A program made the translations under genes and the position numbers. From positions 1 to 45,987 of the forward strand of contig CAJTRE010000025.1 in assembly GCA_910578495.1 (NCBI GenBank): a DNA stretch of 45,987 bases, in the 5' to 3' direction. Of this stretch, positions 6,504 through 13,962 are shown in pieces. The DNA is from an uncultured Dorea sp. GTDB lineage: Bacteria > Bacillota > Clostridia > Lachnospirales > Lachnospiraceae. The stretch's first letter is position 1. Every line of letters begins with the position of its first letter. The notes beneath the pieces were generated by a model that was not told the origin of the DNA, searched no databases, and was given only the letters and a program-made list of their open reading frames with translations.

Positions 6504-8903
6504 ATGTTTAAAGACACATCACAGATATTCAATGAAAGAATAGTGGAGCCGGGAAGGACGTTTCGGGGGTATCTGCACATAGGAGAAACGATATTGGAGG
6601 GCATAAATTCTATTAAGATCATCAATGGATCGAATAGCGGAGATTCAATATCAATTGGAAACACCTTCTCTCAGAGTGTAGAAATAGAAATGGATAAACC
6701 AGACATAAATCTATACGGAAAAGAATTTGCCCTAAAGCTTCGCTTATATCTGTCGGAAACTGAGACAGAGGAAATTCCGATGGGTATCTTTATCCCGGAT
6801 ATTATTACGGAGAAAGACGGCAAGATTAAATTCACCGCCTATGACAGAATGGTATTGCTGGCTATGGATTATTTATCACAACTTCCAGATTTGACGGATA
6901 CTGTCAGTGTGCTAAAAGAAATAACAGAGATTACAAAAGTGTCGATTGATACGGAAGGGTTGGAGCCAATATCAATGAAAAGACCAATTGGCTATACGTG
7001 CAGACAGGTGTTGTCCCATGTCGCACAGCTATATGGAAAATCTGCAAATGTCAATCGTGCAGGAATGATCGAACTGCATTTCTGGGAAGATTCCGGATAT
7101 GTATTAACTGCCGATCAAGGCATTAATGGATTTTCTTTTAGCACGCCTTATACTGTTGAGAAGATTGTTTGCACAGTGGGCAGTGATGAAGACGGCCAAT
7201 CGGTGATCATATCTGCCGGAGAGGGAATATCCGGAATTAATATTTCTAACCCGTATATGACAAGGGAGAGGATAGACGCTATTTATGGAGAAATTGGCGG
7301 ATTCACATATGATCCGGTAGAATGTCCGGTTATTCTTGGAGATCCACGACTAGATCCCTGGGATTTGATCAGTATTCAGGATGTCAAAGGAAATGAATAT
7401 AAAGTTCCGCTTATGTCACTTGCCTATAATTTCGATGGCGGTCTGGACATGACAATTGTAAGCATTGCTTCATCCGGCACAGATGACGAAACAGGATATA
7501 CAGGACCTATGGAGGCATTTGAAAAAAGAATACTTGAAAGCATGGCAGGGGTGAAAGGAAAAGACGGAAGAGTGTATATCTTAGATGCTTCAGATGTGAT
7601 TGTAAAGATGGATGATGTCGGAGAACTGACACCGAACGTCCTTACATTTTATGCGTACAGCCGGGCAGGAGAAGAGAAACGAGAGCCTTATGCGGGACGT
7701 TTTCGAATCAAACAATCGGCAGATGGAGAGACGTGGAATACTGCTTATGAAAGCGCAAGGGATGAAACGAGTATTACATATGCCTTGTATGAGTTTTTAG
7801 CAGATGATGAAGGAAATGCGCTTACGGACGAAAACGGAAATGCACTTCGTGTTGACGGGGATGTATCACATGTAGAAGCAACATTGTATGCGGCAGGAAG
7901 TTTCGAAGAGGAACTGGAGAGGAGACAAGCAGTTATTATACGAGACGTAGACGCATTATCTCCGGATGAAGTGTTTAATCTGCTTACAAACAATGGAGAA
8001 ATACAGGGCTTCCTAAAACAAGGGAATAAAATCTATGTGAACGTAGAATATCTCTATGGAAAAAAGATTGCCGCGGAGCTTATCAATGTTCCGGCAATAT
8101 TTGCAGAAGACATTACGGCCACTGGAACAATAACCGGGCTTGACATCAAGGGGGCCACAGGAAGCTTCAAAGAGAGACTGGAGATTGAAACGAACACAGA
8201 CAGCATGGTTACGTTTTATGCAAATGAAGATACATTCGCCGTAGAGTATGGTGCGAGCGATGATCAGGGTAAAGGATATGGTTCGCTTATGATTGGAAGA
8301 TATGGCTCGGAATTGGTTTGTATGAATGCAATCATAGGGCTTGATAATGGCAACATATCGCTTGGCGGAAAAGAAATTGTAGTATCCGGAGATTTCAGAG
8401 TTACGGGAAAAAAGAACAGGGTAGTAGAAACGAAGACTTATAGTGACAGGTTGTTAAATTGTTACGAGATGTCGTCCCCGATGTTTGGTGACATTGGAAG
8501 CGGAAGAACGGATGAGAACGGTATATGTGTCGTATCAATTGATCCGATATTCATGGAAACATTGGCCGCGGGTGTTGAGTATCATGTGTTTCTGCAGAAG
8601 GAAGCAGAGGGCGACCTGTGGGTTGCAGAAAGGCGGTCAGACTATTTCATTGTAAGAGGAAGTGCCAATATTCCGTTTTCATGGGAAATGAAAGCATACC
8701 AGAGGGGATATGAAATGGTGCGCATGGAAGAACCGGGGACGGCAATGGACATTCCTGAAACAGATGATTTGACAGAAATATTTAACAAAGAACTTAGAAA
8801 TATAGAAAAAGAAATGGAGGAAATGAGATATGCAGAATATTCTCAGAGCGTTTCAGGTACTAAACCAGGACGGGGCGAAGACGGTATCAGCTACATACAA
8901 TAA
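6504..8903 (+). CDS. Phage tail baseplate / tail-associated structural protein
   Basis: The start is ATG 6504 with AAGGATGG upstream. The upstream in-frame start at 6480 lacks one and overlaps the previous gene. The 799-residue product has an N-terminal ~330-residue part resembling tail-hub/Tal baseplate proteins (EEIPMGIFIPDI, KFTAYDRMVLL, then RQVLSHVAQLYG). A middle segment (~350-470) follows that looks like a carbohydrate-binding or Ig-like insert (KQSADGETWNTAYESARDET). The C-terminal region has intramolecular-chaperone-like and strand-repeat features typical of host-recognition proteins. It probably sits at the tail tip and contacts the cell surface. No peptidase motif is evident to me. 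Confidence 0.8.
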   Translation: MFKDTSQIFNERIVEPGRTFRGYLHIGETILEGINSIKIINGSNSGDSISIGNTFSQSVEIEMDKPDINLYGKEFALKLRLYLSETETEEIPMGIFIPDIITEKDGKIKFTAYDRMVLLAMDYLSQLPDLTDTVSVLKEITEITKVSIDTEGLEPISMKRPIGYTCRQVLSHVAQLYGKSANVNRAGMIELHFWEDSGYVLTADQGINGFSFSTPYTVEKIVCTVGSDEDGQSVIISAGEGISGINISNPYMTRERIDAIYGEIGGFTYDPVECPVILGDPRLDPWDLISIQDVKGNEYKVPLMSLAYNFDGGLDMTIVSIASSGTDDETGYTGPMEAFEKRILESMAGVKGKDGRVYILDASDVIVKMDDVGELTPNVLTFYAYSRAGEEKREPYAGRFRIKQSADGETWNTAYESARDETSITYALYEFLADDEGNALTDENGNALRVDGDVSHVEATLYAAGSFEEELERRQAVIIRDVDALSPDEVFNLLTNNGEIQGFLKQGNKIYVNVEYLYGKKIAAELINVPAIFAEDITATGTITGLDIKGATGSFKERLEIETNTDSMVTFYANEDTFAVEYGASDDQGKGYGSLMIGRYGSELVCMNAIIGLDNGNISLGGKEIVVSGDFRVTGKKNRVVETKTYSDRLLNCYEMSSPMFGDIGSGRTDENGICVVSIDPIFMETLAAGVEYHVFLQKEAEGDLWVAERRSDYFIVRGSANIPFSWEMKAYQRGYEMVRMEEPGTAMDIPETDDLTEIFNKELRNIEKEMEEMRYAEYSQSVSGTKPGRGEDGISYIQ

Positions 8904-9033
8904 GGTGGATGAAGAAGGGAATCTGGTAAAAAAGAATGCGAGTAAAAGTTTTTATGCTGTAGATGAAGAAATTCAGATGCACATAAGCGCTATTGAAGAG
9001 TGCATTATGAAAAAGCTGGAAGGAGGAGAATGA
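8830..9033 (+). CDS. Small phage protein overlapping the baseplate gene
   Basis: The ATG at 8830 follows ATGGAGGAAATGAG, a good ribosome site inside the end of the upstream gene, and the overlap is 74 bases. The 67-residue product (MQNILRAFQVLNQDGAKTV...) is charged with no membrane segment. It ends in a GGE tail that overlaps the ribosome site of the next gene. Small proteins like this commonly sit between baseplate and fibre genes in Firmicute phages. Function unknown. Confidence 0.65.
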   Translation: MQNILRAFQVLNQDGAKTVSATYNKVDEEGNLVKKNASKSFYAVDEEIQMHISAIEECIMKKLEGGE

Positions 9034-9034
9034 T

Positions 9035-9691
9035 ATGCCGGAATTAACAGGGAGAGGGAAGCTGATTGAAAATCTGGAAGAAGAGACGCAGCCTGCAGAA
9101 GAAACGAATATTGTAACGGGTGCTGCGAAGATGCGGAGATTGACGCTAGGGAGGCTTGGAGAATTTCTCCGAACACATCTTAAAATAGGGAATAAGGATA
9201 TATCTGGAATGGCAGACGGGACGGTGACAGGGGCGATTACTCAACTAAGTGGAAAATTTTCGCAATATCCAACGACAGCACAGATGAATTCTGCACTTTC
9301 GCAGTATCCAACGACATCACAGATGAACACAGCCCTTTCGCAGTATCCAACGACATCACAGATGAACACAGCCCTTTCGCAGTATCCAACGACATCACAG
9401 ATGAACACAGCCCTTTCAAGCTTTTTTATAGTAAGAGAATATATCGCTGATAATGTGTCAATAAATTCCGGTGGAATATATAAATTTACTCCGACTCTTG
9501 GGGTAAGCGGATATACCCCGATTGGAACAGTAGGTTTCTCAATCGGAAATGCGACGAACAGCGGACAAAATGGATCATACTGTATGGTTACGACAAGTTA
9601 TAAAAGTTCAATAGGTTTGCGGAATATGCACCCGTCAGCTGTTGCACGCGTAAAGATTGTCGCATATGTCTTGTATATAAAAAATGTCTGA
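9035..9691 (+). CDS. Phage tail fibre / receptor-binding protein with tandem repeats
   Basis: The 218-residue product starts after GGAGGAG. An N-terminal attachment part (~1-70) contains RRLTLGRLGEFL, a common phage fibre element. Next come four near-identical 13-residue units (SQYPTTSQMNTAL) at 9257-9412. A ~85-residue C-terminal beta-rich head follows (GGIYKFTPTLGVSGYTPIGTVGFSIGN), probably the receptor-binding tip. The repeats likely build a trimeric shaft. It is the last structural gene before the lysis cassette, the usual place for a fibre. Confidence 0.75.
   Translation: MPELTGRGKLIENLEEETQPAEETNIVTGAAKMRRLTLGRLGEFLRTHLKIGNKDISGMADGTVTGAITQLSGKFSQYPTTAQMNSALSQYPTTSQMNTALSQYPTTSQMNTALSQYPTTSQMNTALSSFFIVREYIADNVSINSGGIYKFTPTLGVSGYTPIGTVGFSIGNATNSGQNGSYCMVTTSYKSSIGLRNMHPSAVARVKIVAYVLYIKNV
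9257..9412 (+). repeat. 39-bp tandem repeats in the tail-fibre gene
   Basis: There are four copies of 39 bases, beginning at 9257, 9296, 9335 and 9374. The last three are identical at every base and the first is diverged (TCGCAATAT, ACAGCA, AATTCT). Each encodes 13 residues, so loss or gain of a copy keeps the frame. Confidence 0.95.
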
Positions 9692-9760
9692 TTTGGATGA
9701 GATAAGAGCAAAACCCAAAGAGAGAATAATCTATTAAGAAAAACAAGGAGGAAACATGAA

Positions 9761-10069
9761 GTGGAAGAAATATTGTTACAAACGTATACCATTGTGCTTC
9801 CAGTATTGTTGGGCTATATAGTCTGGATTTTAAAGCGTCAAGTGAAAGAACGGGGAGCAAACAGCAGAGGCACAATGCTTCTTTTGAGAGTCCAGATGAT
9901 TGAGTATCATGATAAGTATATGAAACTTGGGTACATACCGTCTTATGCATATCAAAATTATTGTGAAATGTATGAGGCGTACCATGATTTGGGCGGCAAT
10001 GGGATGATAACAAAAATGTATGAAGAGGTGCAGGAATTGCACTTGAGAAAGGAGAACCAAAATGTTTAA
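9761..10069 (+). CDS. Small single-pass membrane protein of the lysis cassette
   Basis: The product is 102 residues from a GTG nine bases after AAGGAGG. A nearer ATG at 9756 opens only a short dead-end frame, so the GTG is the real start. Residues 9-26 (TIVLPVLLGYIVWILKRQ) form one membrane segment. The remainder is cytosolic, helical and Tyr-rich (YCEMYEAYHDLGGNGMITKMYEEV). It overlaps the holin gene by eight bases, so it probably assists or modulates holin action, as XhlA-like partners do, but no family motif is recognised. Confidence 0.65.
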   Translation: MEEILLQTYTIVLPVLLGYIVWILKRQVKERGANSRGTMLLLRVQMIEYHDKYMKLGYIPSYAYQNYCEMYEAYHDLGGNGMITKMYEEVQELHLRKENQNV

Positions 10070-10301
10070 AAACAATGTATTTAAAGTATCTGTAGACACT
10101 AAGAGATGGATGAAAGCCGCGGCGGTACGTGCAATAAAAACGACTGCACAGGCTGGGACCGCCTCAATAGGAGCGGCGGCAGTTATGGGACAGGTGGATT
10201 GGAAATATGTATTGTCTGCTGCGCTGCTTGCAGGTATATTGTCACTGCTTAATAGTGTGGCTGGACTGCCGGAAGTAGAATCAGAAGAGCAGCTTGTTTA
10301 A
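10062..10301 (+). CDS. Phage holin
   Basis: The 79-residue product has two hydrophobic segments: ~30-45 (AGTASIGAAAVMGQ) and ~50-68 (YVLSAALLAGILSLLNSVAG). It ends in GLPEVE and an acidic tail. The pattern matches the small r1t-like holin family found immediately before amidase endolysins in Firmicute phages. Holins open the membrane at the end of infection so the endolysin can reach the wall. AAAGGAG precedes the start, inside the upstream gene. Confidence 0.85.
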   Translation: MFKNNVFKVSVDTKRWMKAAAVRAIKTTAQAGTASIGAAAVMGQVDWKYVLSAALLAGILSLLNSVAGLPEVESEEQLV

Positions 10302-10388
10302 GAGAATAAGAAAAATAGAAACTTATGTCACATTTTGAAAAACAGCATAAAGTGTATTGTGCGACACTGCACAGGAAGGAGAGAGATT

Positions 10389-11168
10389 ATGAAAATCAAC
10401 GTACATGGAGGACATAACAGAAAAGTTCCGGGAATTATTAGTTATCTTGATGAAGTGACAGAAGATAGAAAAATTACGAAAGAAGTAGTTTCACTATTGA
10501 AAGGAGCGGGAAATACAGTATATAATTGTACTGATGATTCTGGTCGGACGCAGACAGGGATTTTGAAGAACATCTGTAAGAAATGCAATGCGCATAAAGT
10601 AGATTTTGACGTGTCCTTCCATTTGAACGGAATCAAGAAATCTAAAAAAGATGGAAAAAATAAAGGTGTCGAAATCTGGCTGTATGATAAAAATTCGAAG
10701 GCCAAAGCCGCGGCGCAGAGGGTACTCAAAGAACTTGCAGAACTGGGCTTTACAAATCGTGGAATAAAGTATTCCAAGAGCCTTTATTTTCTAAGGAATA
10801 CAAAGAATCCGTCTATGCTTGTGGAAGTATGTTTTGCGGATGATGAGGACGATGTAATACTTTACAAAAAGCTAGGCGCAAATAAGATTTCAAAGGCTAT
10901 AGCAGAAGGTCTTATTAATAAGAAGATTGCTGCTGGTACCAAACCGGAAAGTTCTCCTAAACCCGTAAGCAAGGAGTTTAAAGTCAAGACAAACACAAAA
11001 ATGACGGTCAGGGAACGTCCGGGAGTTACGAGTAAGAAAGTTATGACTGCGCCTATCGGTGTATATACGATTACTGAAACAAAATATGTTGGAAAGACGC
11101 CTTGGGGACGTCTTAAAGGTGGAGCTGGATGGATGAGTATTCACAGTAAATATTGTAAGAGATTATAA
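10389..11168 (+). CDS. Phage endolysin: N-acetylmuramoyl-L-alanine amidase with SH3-like domain
   Basis: The start is ATG 10389, with GGAAGGAG upstream; the first in-frame start at 10335 lacks one. The 259-residue product has an Amidase_3 catalytic domain at ~1-178 with the expected zinc/catalytic pattern: HGGH near residue 6, SFHLN near 78 and LVEVCF near 140. A short linker (KPESSPKPVSKEF) leads to a bacterial SH3 domain at ~197-259 (TVRERPG...WGRLKGGAGWMS). It cleaves the bond between muramic acid and the stem peptide. It has no signal peptide, so it needs the holin. Confidence 0.92.
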   Translation: MKINVHGGHNRKVPGIISYLDEVTEDRKITKEVVSLLKGAGNTVYNCTDDSGRTQTGILKNICKKCNAHKVDFDVSFHLNGIKKSKKDGKNKGVEIWLYDKNSKAKAAAQRVLKELAELGFTNRGIKYSKSLYFLRNTKNPSMLVEVCFADDEDDVILYKKLGANKISKAIAEGLINKKIAAGTKPESSPKPVSKEFKVKTNTKMTVRERPGVTSKKVMTAPIGVYTITETKYVGKTPWGRLKGGAGWMSIHSKYCKRL

Positions 11169-11174
11169 AACATG

Positions 11175-11201
11175 AGCCTCGGAGAAATCTGGGGCTTTTT
11201 T
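11175..11201 (+). terminator. Intrinsic terminator after the endolysin gene
   Basis: AGCCTC at 11175-11180 pairs with GGGGCT at 11191-11196 (one G-U). Seven T follow at 11195-11201. It closes the late prophage operon. Confidence 0.8.
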
Positions 11202-11240
11202 AAATTTGGGTAACTAAATTGCCATTTAGTTTATAAGATG

Positions 11241-11438
11241 TTATTCTTTGAGTAAATAATCGATAGATACGTCAAATACATCTGATATATCGACAAGAGT
11301 TTTTAAACGTGGTTCTCTTGCTCCTGTTTCATAATGCGCCAGTGTAGTGCGAGCTATATGCAAGCGCTTGGCAAGAGCGTCTTGAGTCATACCATGTTCT
11401 GACCTTAGAGTTTTCAATCTTTTTGCAAGAACATCCAT
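11241..11438 (-). CDS. Cro/CI-type HTH transcriptional regulator
   Basis: The 65-residue product is essentially one HTH_3 domain (LKTLRSEHGMTQDALAKRLHIA... then LAHYETGAREP), ending in the FDVSIDYLLKE tail typical of small XRE regulators. It has its own likely promoter on the - strand (TTGCAG at 11490-11485, TATATT at 11466-11461, 18-base spacer). It sits at the extreme end of the prophage, opposite in direction to the late genes and beside the presumed attachment site. It could control lysogeny genes or excision. Its target operators are not visible here. Confidence 0.85.
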   Translation of the reverse strand: MDVLAKRLKTLRSEHGMTQDALAKRLHIARTTLAHYETGAREPRLKTLVDISDVFDVSIDYLLKE

Positions 11439-11506
11439 AGAATATCACCATTCCTTTAAGAATATATCTATAATGTAAATGAATCTGCAATAAAATATCA
11501 AGAATA

Positions 11507-11528
11507 TTTTGTATAGGTTATTACAAAA
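11507..11528. other. Candidate prophage attachment-site dyad
   Basis: TTTTGTA and TACAAAA form perfect 7-base arms around an 8-base spacer. The dyad covers the exact point where the SleC-like reading frame stops matching its family, so it is a plausible half of the att site. Only one end of the prophage is in the window, so the matching copy cannot be tested here. Confidence 0.4.
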
Positions 11529-12417
11529 AGGCCATCCAGTTTGGACATTGTACCCGTCTGCCGTCACAATACTGGGTAAGAATTGGCTGGCGGACATTGG
11601 GCCGTGACAAATAGTTGGAGAAGAGTTCATCTACAATGGAAGAGATGGTATTGAAAATATTTCGCTCTGGAATCCATTTGTGGTCAAAGGCAGTAGAAGA
11701 AGTGATCGTGAAATCATAGCCTTGATTCCGGTACCATTCGGTATAGACTCTGTTTAACGTAAAGGACATGATTGCCAGCACATTTGCACGGATAGCACTA
11801 GGTGTCCATGTAGCATAGATTTCACTGGACGCCACATTCTTGATATAATCTTTGTATTTTACATAGTAGTTTTTGGCTGTAGTATCCCGCGGACTTCCAT
11901 CATGTACAACAATATATTCCGGCACGACTACACGACTTAAAACAATTTCGCCGGTTTCATTGACCGGTTTAATCTCATCCTCCGGCATTTTCGGCGGATA
12001 TTCTCCATATAAGGTATGTGCTGGGATAACGAAAATAGATTCCGGAGCCTTTACATTGTCAATGGGACGCAGAGTTATGTTTTGTATGGCAGTTACATCG
12101 GCAAGGATTTCTGCGCCTGCAATACTGATAGGTTCAAAGCCTTCTGCATCTATCTGAAGGGTGTATTCGGAATAAGGCTGTTCCTCAATGGCGGGATTAA
12201 GGCTGTATTCTAAAGGCGGTGCGTCGAGATCAATGGTTTCTGTCTGCCCGGAAGAATCGGTGGTAAGTTGTTCCAGAGTGCTTTCGGGGATTCCGGTATA
12301 GGAGATGGATATGTTCGCATTTTCGATGGGGAGAGCATTGATTTCGGATGTAATATTAATTTGAAGTTTTCCTTTATCCGGTGTATCCTGTTGTTTTTGA
12401 AATTTTATAATGTTCAT
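11521..12417 (-). pseudogene. SleC-like spore-cortex-lytic gene, 5' part, cut off by the prophage
   Basis: The start is taken at ATG 12417 with GAGGT upstream; a TTG at 12435 is in frame but weaker. The 298 codons encode an N-terminal carboxypeptidase-regulatory-like beta domain (~14-115). A region resembling the SleC/SpoIID-type catalytic domain follows, with VASSEIYATWTPSAIRANVLAIMS written here as two blocks: VASSEIYATWTPSA and IRANVLAIMSFTLNRVY. The frame then reads CDGRRVQCPNWM and stops after three more residues. Family members normally continue with a QWGS...LG-type segment and a peptidoglycan-binding domain. The truncation coincides with the prophage edge. The missing 3' part should lie beyond the other prophage end, outside the window. 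Confidence 0.75.
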
Positions 12418-12528
12418 GTGAGAAATACCTCGCAAAGACTCTGTTACATATAGAATATGCTGTTTCTTTTAAGGACGTGACAGGTAGTTTTTAATCTAAA
12501 TATTTTAATTATTAGTTTTTGAAATGTA

Positions 12529-12540
12529 ACATAAATGTAA
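12529..12540 (+). promoter_or_regulatory. Operator-like ACATAAATGTAA upstream of the SleB-like gene
   Basis: These twelve bases are identical to the core of the perfect dyad at 15015-15030 ahead of the Bce-type transporter. Here the outer arm is one base from symmetric (TAACAT...ATGTAA). It may be a weak site for the same response regulator or a coincidence in AT-rich DNA. Confidence 0.3.
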
Positions 12541-12617
12541 TAATTGTAATAAAAATGAAATTATTTGTGTATACTTTATAAAACAATATTTTTATTGGAA
12601 TCAGGAGGTTCACAAAT

Positions 12618-13211
12618 ATGTTTCAAAACAAAAAGATATATGTCATGTTTGCGTTAATCTTGGCGGCGGCGTTCATTTCGGCAGGTTTTACTGTTAGAGC
12701 GTCTGCTATGAAGGCGCAGAAACAGGTAGAGTGTGTGTCTCAGAGTATAAATGTAACGCCGGCATATCGTTCTGTGTGTGTGAAAATGCAGACTAAAATA
12801 GAAGAATTACAAAAGAAAAAAGAAGCAGAAGCCGAGGCAAAAGCAAGAGCGAGAGCTAAGGCAAAAGCAGAGGCGGAAAGGCTTGAACAGGAAAAACTTC
12901 TTGCATCCATAATTTTTTGTGAAGCAGGGAATCAGTCTTACACCGGGCAGGTGGCGGTTGGCGCAGTCGTGATGAATCGTCTGAACCATAAGAGCTATCC
13001 AGATAGTCTTGAGGGTGTGATCTACCAGAAAGGCCAGTTTACTCCGGCGGTTACAGGGTGGTTAGATAAAGTGCGAAATCGTAATGGTTATACAGATTCG
13101 GCTATGAGGGCGGCAAAAGATGCGTTAAACGGCTCCAATCCGGTAGGGAATTGTCTGTTCTTTGATCGCGGCGGAAGCGGAATGAAAATTGGGGATCATT
13201 TCTTCCATTAG
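12618..13211 (+). CDS. SleB-like cell-wall hydrolase (Hydrolase_2)
   Basis: The 197-residue product starts after AGGAGG. An N-terminal signal/anchor (IYVMFALILAAAFISAGF) leads to a Lys/Glu/Ala coiled coil at ~60-95. The C-terminal domain (~97-197) is the SleB/CwlJ-type hydrolase fold: IIFCEAGNQSYTGQVAVGAV, VMNRL...YPDSLEGVIYQKGQF and a final HFFH. The catalytic Glu is probably the one in FCEAGNQ. Family members are lytic enzymes that degrade spore cortex or remodel the wall. It is divergent from the SleC-like gene, giving a cortex-hydrolase pair. Whether it acts in germination or in growing cells is open. Confidence 0.88.
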   Translation: MFQNKKIYVMFALILAAAFISAGFTVRASAMKAQKQVECVSQSINVTPAYRSVCVKMQTKIEELQKKKEAEAEAKARARAKAKAEAERLEQEKLLASIIFCEAGNQSYTGQVAVGAVVMNRLNHKSYPDSLEGVIYQKGQFTPAVTGWLDKVRNRNGYTDSAMRAAKDALNGSNPVGNCLFFDRGGSGMKIGDHFFH

Positions 13212-13223
13212 CAGTTTCCAAAG

Positions 13224-13277
13224 TTGACAAACATTAAATCCTTGTATACCATAAAAAGAGCAAGATGTTATACAAGG
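13224..13277 (+). promoter_or_regulatory. Promoter and inverted repeat upstream of the Bce-type response regulator
   Basis: TTGACA at 13224-13229 is a clear -35. A -10 lies at TACCAT 13247-13252 (17-base spacer) or TATACC 13245-13250. CCTTGTATA at 13240-13248 is a perfect inverted match to TATACAAGG at 13269-13277. The right arm contains part of the AAGGAG ribosome site of the gene at 13288. Confidence 0.55.
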
Positions 13278-13287
13278 AGATACATAG

Positions 13288-13962
13288 ATGTATAAAATAT
13301 TAATTGTAGAAGATGATTTGACCATTGCGAGTACACTTTCCTCGCATTTGCAAAAATGGAACTATGAGACGATAGCAGCAGAAGATTTTAAAAATATTAC
13401 GGAACTGTTTGTCAAGGAAGCGCCGCATCTGGTGCTTTTGGATATTGTACTGCCGTTTTTCAATGGGTTTCACTGGTGTCAGGAGATTCGCAGGCTTTCC
13501 AGTGTGCCGATTATTTTCTTATCTTCTCTGGATGATAATATGAATATCGTGATGGCTATGAATATGGGCGGAGATGAATTTATTACAAAACCATTTGATT
13601 TGAACGTTGTGACGGCGAAAGTGCAGGCAGTTCTGCGTAGAACATATTCTTTTGGAAATGTGTCAAATGTTATTGAGTATCATGGGGCGGTGCTTAATTT
13701 AAATGACGCGTCTCTGACATTTAAGGAGAAAAGGACAGAGCTTACCAAGAATGAGTTTAAGATTTTTCAGATGCTTTTGGAGCATGTGGGGAAGATTGTT
13801 TCTAGAGATGAGATTATAGAAAGGCTCTGGGAGAGTGACGAATTTATTGATGATAATACGCTCACAGTTAATGTGGCGAGACTTCGGAAGAGGCTGGAGG
13901 AAATTGGGATGGAACAGATTATTCGTACGAAAAAAGGGATTGGATATATGGTGGAACTATGA
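13288..13962 (+). CDS. OmpR-family response regulator (BceR-like)
   Basis: The 224-residue product has a receiver domain at ~1-115, with acidic pair EDD at 8-10, phospho-acceptor Asp in LLDIVLPF near 51 and Lys in ITKPFD near 101. A winged-helix DNA-binding domain at ~128-222 contains the ELTKNEFKIFQMLLEH and GYMVEL elements. The receiver sequence and the gene order (regulator, kinase, ATPase, permease) match BceR-type systems that sense peptide antibiotics acting on lipid II-cycle intermediates. The stop overlaps the kinase start by four bases. A dyad at 15015-15030 is its likely target. Confidence 0.9.
   Translation: MYKILIVEDDLTIASTLSSHLQKWNYETIAAEDFKNITELFVKEAPHLVLLDIVLPFFNGFHWCQEIRRLSSVPIIFLSSLDDNMNIVMAMNMGGDEFITKPFDLNVVTAKVQAVLRRTYSFGNVSNVIEYHGAVLNLNDASLTFKEKRTELTKNEFKIFQMLLEHVGKIVSRDEIIERLWESDEFIDDNTLTVNVARLRKRLEEIGMEQIIRTKKGIGYMVEL

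Noticed and set aside
9257..9412. Possible CRISPR-like array
   Set aside because: The units are direct tandem copies without spacers, in frame inside a protein gene.
9237..9419. Open frame on the - strand with repeated KGLCSSVMSLDTA units
   Set aside because: It is the reverse reading of the tail-fibre repeats and has no ribosome site.
9756..9820. ATG at 9756 as start of the lysis-cassette membrane protein
   Set aside because: This frame ends after about 21 codons; the GTG at 9761 gives the full protein with a suitable ribosome site.
11873..12157. + strand open frame opposite the SleC-like gene
   Set aside because: No ribosome site and low-complexity translation; the - strand reading has clear family features.
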